This document shows positions 60,584 to 64,000 of a stretch of 64,000 bases of DNA, one piece after another. The translations under genes and the position numbers were made by a program. A model generated the notes under the pieces. It saw only the letters and a list, made by a program, of their open reading frames with translations, was not told where the DNA came from and did not search any database. The stretch's first letter is position 1. Each line of letters begins with the position of its first letter. This DNA is from Argentina anserina. Lineage: Eukaryota > Streptophyta > Magnoliopsida > Rosales > Rosaceae. The stretch covers positions 18,042,001 to 18,106,000 of the forward strand of contig NC_065873.1 in assembly GCF_933775445.1 (NCBI RefSeq), in the 5' to 3' direction.

Positions 60584-63187
60584 CTATGTTTGTGTATTTT
60601 TAGATTTTGCTTCTGCCAGCAAAGGTTCTAGTTCGCCTTTTCGGTGTAGCTTCACAGTATCTGCATTAATATACAGCACACAAGGCATTATCATAGGCTT
60701 GTTCAACTAATCTCTTTTATCTTTCGTAGAATTATCATAGGCTTGTGGCCAACATGATGAGCTACAAGCATGGTAATCAGATTTGGAAACCAAAACTACT
60801 TGAGTTCATGCATAAATTTGATGAATTATAATTGAGAAGTTGGGAAGCTGGTTCAAGTTAAGAACTCAAGCAAGACTATTGAATGTACTACAGAATTACA
60901 GATAACGTGAATAACATATGACAGATTGACAGGAGGTGGAGAAGTTTCTTTCTTAATGCACAAACACAGGCCGTATAGAGCATGTTTGATTTGAAGTTTT
61001 TGTAATTCTGATTACATAACCATGTTAATGTTGAAATTAATACGAGAATCTCTATTTCACTGCATATTTGTGTGTTTTTCATGTCCATTGTTTCATGTAA
61101 GTTCTCAGATGGACTTAAATGTTTTTGCTCCATTTTAGCTAAGGCGAATGTTTTTGCTGAAAAAATAGAGCTATAAAGTCAACAATATGTAATGCAAGAA
61201 CAATGTACCTGTACAACCTCCAATGTGTTTCCCCCCTGTCCATCAGAAAGTGAAATTTGAGATTTTATTATAATTTAAAAAAAAAACATAAGAACAACTA
61301 TAGAAATTACAACACATTGTTGCCCATTATCAAGAATTTATTTCAGCAACACAGAAGTCTGTCCATACAGCCTACTCATTATATAGCCAAATTGAGAGTG
61401 CAATTCTCCAAGCAATGTTGAATGTACTACGAAAATTTGTTTATATTCTGTCCTTTCTTAGCTAAACAATATGGAGAAAAGAAACATGTGCGGACCAGAG
61501 GAGAATTCAAGGAGTCTTCTTTACAAACTTCTTTTTTTAAGGCTTTACAACCTTAGAAAATCAGATTCTGTGTTTCAAAAGAGAGAAATGAGGGCATATT
61601 ATTGGGATTGAGGTTTAAGAAAAAATAAATTAAAACAAGAGGATAATAAAAACGTATTCAGCAAGTCAGCATTTTCACTAACTTGCCAAAATATTAAATC
61701 AGCAAGACCCCCAAAACTGCTTCGTATGATATAAACCCATGGTATCAAAGAAAAAAAAAATATGCGCAAACTAGAGAAGAACTCAAGGTGTCTTCTTTAC
61801 AAACTTTTTTTTTTTGAAAGGCTTTACAAACTTTTATATGAGGCCTTAGAAAATCAGATTCAGTGTTGCGAAAGAGAGAAATGAGAGCATATTATTAGGA
61901 TTGAGTTTCATGAAAAGTATAAAATTAAGCTGATGAAAAAACATATTCAGCAAGTCACCATTTTCACTAACTTGCCAAAATATAAAAACAGCAAGACCCC
62001 CAAAACTGCTTCGTATGATATAAACCCATGTTCTCAGTTTGGACATAAGCAAGATGATGCTAAAAAATTAGGTGCTTCACCTATGAGGCAAATGCCAAGT
62101 TATGAGCATACTGCATACATTATCACATCCAACGTCTTGAAAAAAGTAATGGACTACTTTGATTAGGAGGTGCCACGCGCATACTCAGTATAGTTAATAT
62201 GCTTCCCTACACCTCTAACATATAGCCTAAACATGCATACTCAGTATAGTTAATATGCTTCCCTACACCTCTAACATATAGCCTAAACATGCATCCACCC
62301 TTGAATCAGTCTTACATCAATTGATCTAAATTAGTATTCGAGTCATTTTAGAACATACAGGCATATCTCGGAGCTTTAGGGAAACAAATAGTCATTATAA
62401 AGATGATTGCTTACCAATAAAAACATTCGGGACAGTGTGTTGCCCTGTAAGCCTCTCCAACACCTTCTGCACCTGTGGTCCTTGGGCACCTGGTAAAATA
62501 TCGGAAAAAAAAACAAACAAACAGATTGCACATAATTACATCAAATCTTAAGGCGCAACTGATAAACCAGAGCTGGTTTCAAACAATGCCTAATATTCAT
62601 TTCTCAATCAATCACAGGTAACTATTACACACCAAACCATTCTATCATACATTTGAAATGTGTTCACTAAAACTCAAGCAAACCAAAAAACAAAACTTGC
62701 ATATATAATTAAAAGTTGATGAGACCACACACCTAGTTCATCCAATTCAATCACCGTTGGCTCCACACCAAGCCTTTTGAACAAGGATTTCACCTCCAAG
62801 GAGTACCTGACAACAAAACCACCCAAAAACCCAATTCAAATATCTCAAAAAAGAATCCAAATTCACAACAAACATTAACATACACAGAGAAATTCGATTA
62901 AATTATACTCACGAACACCAAGTTTTGGAATAGACCACAACTGGATTGTCCTCCACAGTCTTCTTGACGCTCTCTTCAAGACGAGAACCGAACGAGGAGG
63001 AAGACATAGACTTGACCGACATGGGTCTCCTGACATTGATCCTGGAACAAGTGCTTATGATGCTGGAGGTGCTTCTGTTGTTGGTCAGAGGAATGGAGCA
63101 AATGTAGGAGCAGTTAGTAGAGGAAAGAATGCGAGAGGAATTCAGAGAAACGGATTTGAAGCTTGTGAGATTGGAGGAGACTGCCAT
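60584..63187 (-). CDS. GRXS12: Glutaredoxin S12-type, chloroplast precursor
   Basis: Five exons, 5' to 3': 62913-63187, 62733-62806, 62415-62489, 61209-61235, 60584-60660. Phases agree, giving 175 residues. GrxS12 is a stromal monothiol-type glutaredoxin that reduces protein-glutathione disulfides. A Ser/Arg-rich transit peptide ([12 protein letters not shown], then [14 protein letters not shown]) precedes the fold. The active site WCSYS is split by intron 1. The cis-proline and glutathione-binding blocks are HTVPNVFIG and GKHIGGCTD, the latter from the 27-base fourth exon. The C-terminus is [12 protein letters not shown]. Start is ATG 63185-63187. Intron 3 is long and contains a tandem duplication. 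The GST array next door also uses glutathione, but that need not mean co-regulation. Confidence 0.93.
61480..62035. repeat. Tandem duplication of about 280 bp in glutaredoxin intron 3
   Basis: Two copies are recognisable: first about 61485-61740 and second about 61765-62032. They share GAGTCTTCTTTACAAACTT-like, TTAGAAAATCAGATTC, GAAAGAGAGAAATGAG-like, GTATTCAGCAAGTCA-like, CACTAACTTGCCAAAATAT and AAGACCCCCAAAACTGCTTC blocks in the same order, with small indels. Confidence 0.88.
62178..62292. repeat. 57-bp direct repeat (2 copies) in glutaredoxin intron 3
   Basis: CATACTCAGTATAGTTAATA, then TGCTTCCCTACACCTCTAAC and ATATAGCCTAAACATG, occurs twice in direct succession with no visible differences, so this duplication is recent. 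Confidence 0.92.
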
Positions 63188-64000
63188 TGTTGCCGTCTCT
63201 CGCAGCTTTCTTGGAGCTTTTTGCTTATTGTTTGGCAAGCTATGAACCGAACCCCTTTGCTTGGTTTGGTCGATGTTCCTTTTTGTTTTACTTTCTTTGG
63301 GTTTTTAACTGTTGGACATTTACGGACAGATGTGAAGTGAGAAAGCATAAGTCTTTGTCCAAGTCGTCCCTCAATTTCAAACGAATTATACTGTGTCCCT
63401 ATAAATGAAACATTTAGGTCGATGGATATTATCTTTTCATATTAGTACTAAACTACTAGCTACCAGCTAGCTAAGAAGCACAGACACTTCATTTTGGTCG
63501 TGTGTTTCGTGTCAGGCACACGCATTCTAATTGAATACGATGTGTCTTTAACCATGTAATTATGTTGGATACGTAAAGATACGTGTATCTTATACTTATA
63601 GAGAAAAAAAAACAATCAAGAGGATAACGGATTGAATGATGTCATTAGCTAGCTAGTAGTCGTGAATCAAGCAACTTGAAAAGAAAAAAAGAAGAAGTTG
63701 ATTGCATTAGAGTGATTGGTCCAACATCCATGAATAGGCCTTTACATTCTTATGTTCTCAAATTTGATTACTAAGTTTCAGTTTTTTATTATTAAAAGAT
63801 TCATTTCCATTAAAAAGGTGAGAGATATGAACCAAATTAAATATTCAAAAGACACGTAAAAGCAAAAGTTACCATCAAGATCAAAACCACATGCAACACT
63901 AACTAGCAAATGCCTTGTTCAGATTGTAAGGCGTTTCCAGTCTCACCACAAGTTAAGCAAATAACTACCGTCAACATTTAGTGCTCTCTCCATATCTTCA
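63188..64000. other. Upstream flank of the glutaredoxin gene, otherwise nothing identified
   Basis: Promoter-side sequence of GrxS12 followed by AT-rich sequence. Short frames lack motifs; no RNA gene or repeat seen. Confidence 0.45.

Overview
The window is nuclear DNA from a dicot plant. The evidence is spliced genes with plant-type introns, nuclear genes for chloroplast proteins (PsaE, VIPP1, an LPA1-like protein, glutaredoxin S12), an array of plant tau-class glutathione S-transferases, a TON1-recruiting-motif protein, a TOM2A-type tetraspanin, and Ty3/gypsy and hAT elements. Gene content and style would suit a rosid such as Rosaceae, but nothing here proves the family.

Layout, left to right. 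1-1.9 kb: 3' part of a tetraspanin gene (+). 2.6-4.0 kb: single-exon F-box gene (+). 4.1-5.1 kb: two non-autonomous DNA elements with inverted ends. 7.5-11.7 kb: five-exon TRM/DUF4378 gene (-) with a MITE in an intron. 14.5-15.8 kb: hAT-type element with a perfect 8-bp target duplication. 17.1-17.5 kb: promoter-like sequence with short tandem repeats, possibly an LTR remnant. 19.4-22.2 kb: unrecognised multi-exon gene (-) with internal protein repeats and one frame break. 23.5-24.5 kb: psaE (+). 25.7-27.5 kb: LPA1-like gene (-). 28.5-41.3 kb: Ty3/gypsy element (-) whose gag-pol frame is stopped twice; its left LTR carries an internal deletion, and its right LTR is split by a nested solo LTR of the same family. 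41.5-43.8 kb: a decayed and an intact intronless Rab8/RabE copy. 44.3-44.8 kb: a short hAT-like element. 45.6-51.1 kb: eleven-exon VIPP1 (+). 51.6-60.3 kb: tau GST array with two intact genes and several broken copies. 60.6-63.2 kb: glutaredoxin S12 (-).

The genes form no pathway or operon. Four independent genes serve the chloroplast: PsaE in photosystem I, VIPP1 in thylakoid maintenance, the LPA1-like protein probably in photosystem assembly, and GrxS12 in stromal redox control. The GST array is an ordinary detoxification cluster in birth-and-death turnover. I found no convincing undescribed system. The most informative signals are structural: two apparent GC-AG introns fixed by reading frame, the layered history of the retroelement, the RabE retrocopies, and transposon boundaries fixed by exact target duplications.

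All exon boundaries were read by eye from splice signals, reading frame and family resemblance. No alignment or transcript data were used.
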